Part shown: piece by piece, positions 5,738 through 7,087 of the stretch
Layout of the letters: each line of letters starts with the position of its first letter
Numbering within the stretch: the stretch's first letter is position 1
Assembly: GCA_021816565.1 (NCBI GenBank)
Contig: JAKAXN010000238.1
Span: forward strand, 1-7,087
Direction: 5' to 3'
DNA: 7,087 nt
Origin: Actinomycetes bacterium
GTDB lineage: Bacteria > Actinomycetota > Acidimicrobiia > Acidimicrobiales > Palsa-688
Program-made: the position numbers and the translations under genes
The notes under the pieces: generated by a model
The model's database searches: none
What the model was told of the DNA's origin: nothing
The model's input: the letters and a program-made list of their open reading frames with translations, nothing else

Positions 5738-6214
5738 GGTGGACAGCGGCTCGGGCAGCACCCGGGTTTCGGCCACCGAGGTCATGAAGTTGGTGTCGCC
5801 CGACCAGCGGGGCAGCACGTGCATGTGGAAATGGCCCGGGACCCCGGCGCCGGCTGCCCGCCCCAGGTTGGCGCCCACGTTGAGGCCGTCCGGCCGGTAG
5901 GCCCGCCGGACGGCCGCCACCGCCCGGGTCACCCCCTCCCACACGGCGGCGCCCTCCCCGGGTGCCAGCTCCTCCGGTGAGGCGGCGTGGCGGGTGGGCA
6001 TGACCATGAGGTGCCCGCTGCCGTAGGGGTAGGCGTTGAGGATGGCCACCGCGCGCCCTTCCGGATGCCGCCACAGGACGTGGGTGACCTCGTCGTCGAG
6101 GCCGCTCGACAGGATGGAGCAGAACACGCACCCGCCCGGGTCCTCCGCCCCGGTGGCCACACCGTCGATGTACTCGCTGCGCCAGCCGGCCCACAGGCGG
6201 TCCATCCCGCTCAC
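5690..6214 (-). CDS. HIT-family protein, diadenosine tetraphosphate phosphorylase/hydrolase type
   Basis: The 174-residue protein has the histidine-triad signature HFHMHVLPRW (128-137), with H128, H130 and H132 the triad. GNxH-type nucleotide-binding context is represented by NVGANLGRAAGAG (112-124), and AYPYGSGHLMVMPTRH (61-76) is the conserved first half. CVFC (29-32) is a possible zinc-binding pair seen in many HIT proteins. WSGDTNFM after the triad matches Rv2613c of M. tuberculosis, reported as an Ap4A phosphorylase, and length and gene neighbourhood agree. Expected role: cytoplasmic cleavage of dinucleoside polyphosphates, possibly limiting Ap4A. GTG 6214 overlaps the thrS stop by four bases (GTGA), implying translational coupling; ATG at 6205 (residue 4) is the alternative start. 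The 3' end runs 48 bases into the end of the convergent glycosyltransferase gene. Confidence 0.95.
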   Translation of the reverse strand: MSGMDRLWAGWRSEYIDGVATGAEDPGGCVFCSILSSGLDDEVTHVLWRHPEGRAVAILNAYPYGSGHLMVMPTRHAASPEELAPGEGAAVWEGVTRAVAAVRRAYRPDGLNVGANLGRAAGAGVPGHFHMHVLPRWSGDTNFMTSVAETRVLPEPLSTSARKLRQAWLLDADR

Positions 6215-7086
6215 GAGTGGTTCTCGATCTCCCCGGCCAGGCGGTCCCGGAACTCGGCCAGCGGCACCCCCCGATCGGGACGCTCCTTGTCCCGGGAGTT
6301 GACCCCCACGGTGCGCGCCGACACGTCGTCGTCGCCGACCACCAGCACGTAGGGGACCTTCTCGAGCTTGGCCTTGCGCACCCGGGCGCCGAGCTGCTCG
6401 TCGGCGGCCATGATCTCGACCCGGGCGCCGACCGAGCGCAGCTCGGCTGCGACCTGCTCGGCGTAGTCCTGATGGTCGGTCCGTACCGGCAGGACGCTGG
6501 CCTGTACCGGTGCCATCCAGGTGGGGAAGGCCCCGGCGTAGTGCTCGATGAGGATGCCGAAGAAGCGCTCGATGGAGCCGAAGAGGGCCCGGTGGATCAT
6601 GTACGGGCGGTGCCGGCCGTTGTCGGAGCCGACGAACTCCATGTCGAAGCGCTGCGGCTCCTGCAGGTCCACCTGCAGGGTGGACACCTGCCAGCGGCGG
6701 CCGATGGCGTCACGGACGTGCACGTCGATCTTCGGGGCGTAGAACGCCCCCTCCCCGTCGGCCACCACGTAGGGGATCCCGGCGGCTTCCAGGGCCCGGC
6801 GCAGGGCGTCGGTGGCGACGTCCCACTCGGCCGGGTCGCCCACGAACTTGTCCGGGCGGGTGGCCAGCTCGGCCTCGAACTCCTCGAGCCCGAAGGCCCG
6901 CAGCAACCGCAGCACGAACGCCAGGAGGTCGGCCAGCTCCGGGGCGAGCTGCTCGGGGGTGCAGAAGATGTGCGAGTCGTCCTGGGTGAAGCCCCGGGCC
7001 CGCAGCAGCCCGTTGAGCACCCCGGAGCGCTCGAAGCGGTAGACCGTCCCGAACTCGAACAGCCGGAGCGGCAGCTCCCGGTACGA
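6211..7086 (-). CDS. thrS: Threonyl-tRNA synthetase (C-terminal part, N-terminus beyond the right edge)
   Basis: About 291 residues are visible. They begin inside class II motif 2: SYRELPLRLFEFG, then YRFERSG, then RARGFTQDDSHIFC, nearly the textbook ThrRS sequence, including the histidine of DDSHIFC that corresponds to an active-site zinc ligand. Motif 3 follows as MIHRALFGSIERFFG (with the third zinc-ligand-type His), and the C-terminal anticodon-binding domain runs from WMAPVQASVLPV to the end, with YVLVVGDDD and NSRD. The enzyme charges tRNA-Thr with threonine in the cytoplasm. The TGS, editing and first catalytic parts are outside the window, so editing competence cannot be judged. A GTG at 7020 is an internal codon, not a start, since homology continues upstream of it. 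The stop overlaps the HIT gene start (GTGA), so the two are in one operon. Confidence 0.97.
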   Translation of the reverse strand, partial: SYRELPLRLFEFGTVYRFERSGVLNGLLRARGFTQDDSHIFCTPEQLAPELADLLAFVLRLLRAFGLEEFEAELATRPDKFVGDPAEWDVATDALRRALEAAGIPYVVADGEGAFYAPKIDVHVRDAIGRRWQVSTLQVDLQEPQRFDMEFVGSDNGRHRPYMIHRALFGSIERFFGILIEHYAGAFPTWMAPVQASVLPVRTDHQDYAEQVAAELRSVGARVEIMAADEQLGARVRKAKLEKVPYVLVVGDDDVSARTVGVNSRDKERPDRGVPLAEFRDRLAGEIENHS

Positions 7087-7087
7087 G

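Noticed and set aside
4654..5787. A 377-codon plus-strand frame overlapping the glycosyltransferase in another phase
   Set aside because: The Arg/Pro/Gly-rich translation has no membrane segments or motifs, while the chosen frame gives a coherent polytopic protein with family motifs and an SD.
1..7087. CRISPR array, tRNA/rRNA genes, insertion sequences or prophage genes
   Set aside because: No regularly spaced repeats, no tRNA-like cloverleaf or rRNA-like sequence, and no transposase, integrase or phage motifs were seen in any frame read.

Overview
The window is very GC-rich, strongly GC-biased at third codon positions, and densely coding. The gene set matches a high-GC actinobacterium. The protein sequences diverge clearly from mycobacterial and streptomycete versions as I remember them, so a less-studied actinobacterial lineage (for example Acidimicrobiia-like) is possible. 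That placement is inference from gene content, not a computed taxonomy.

Layout, left to right. Minus strand, leaving the left edge: the N-terminal part of a phosphatidylinositol mannoside (PIM) acyltransferase (about 1-467, cut by the edge), preceded by a CDP-alcohol phosphatidyltransferase of the phosphatidylinositol-phosphate synthase type (464-1291). A divergent intergenic region of about 170 bases with two small dyads follows. Then a plus-strand block: an EF-G2-type translational GTPase (1466-3523), a membrane-anchored or secreted protein of unknown function with four cysteines (3612-4412), and a multi-pass GT-C (GT87/DUF2029-like) glycosyltransferase (4493-5737). Finally, again on the minus strand and entering from the right edge: the C-terminal part of threonyl-tRNA synthetase (6211-7086), joined by a 4-base GTGA overlap to a HIT-family dinucleoside polyphosphate phosphorylase/hydrolase (5690-6214).

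How the genes fit together. In Mycobacterium tuberculosis the order is thrS, HIT protein (Rv2613c), pgsA1, PIM acyltransferase (Rv2611c), pimA, all on one strand. The four minus-strand genes here keep that order and orientation, but about 4.4 kb of plus-strand genes sits between the HIT gene and pgsA. So the inositol-phospholipid/PIM locus is split by a cassette holding an EF-G paralogue and a GT-C enzyme of the clan that contains PimE. That raises the possibility that the glycosyltransferase, and perhaps the four-cysteine exported protein, work in the same envelope glycolipid pathway.

I found no tRNA, rRNA, CRISPR array, insertion sequence, phage gene or convincing rho-independent terminator. 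The window looks like core chromosome. The points of interest are the interrupted operon, the altered G-motifs of the EF-G paralogue, the PimE-like candidate, and two very short SD-preceded leader reading frames.
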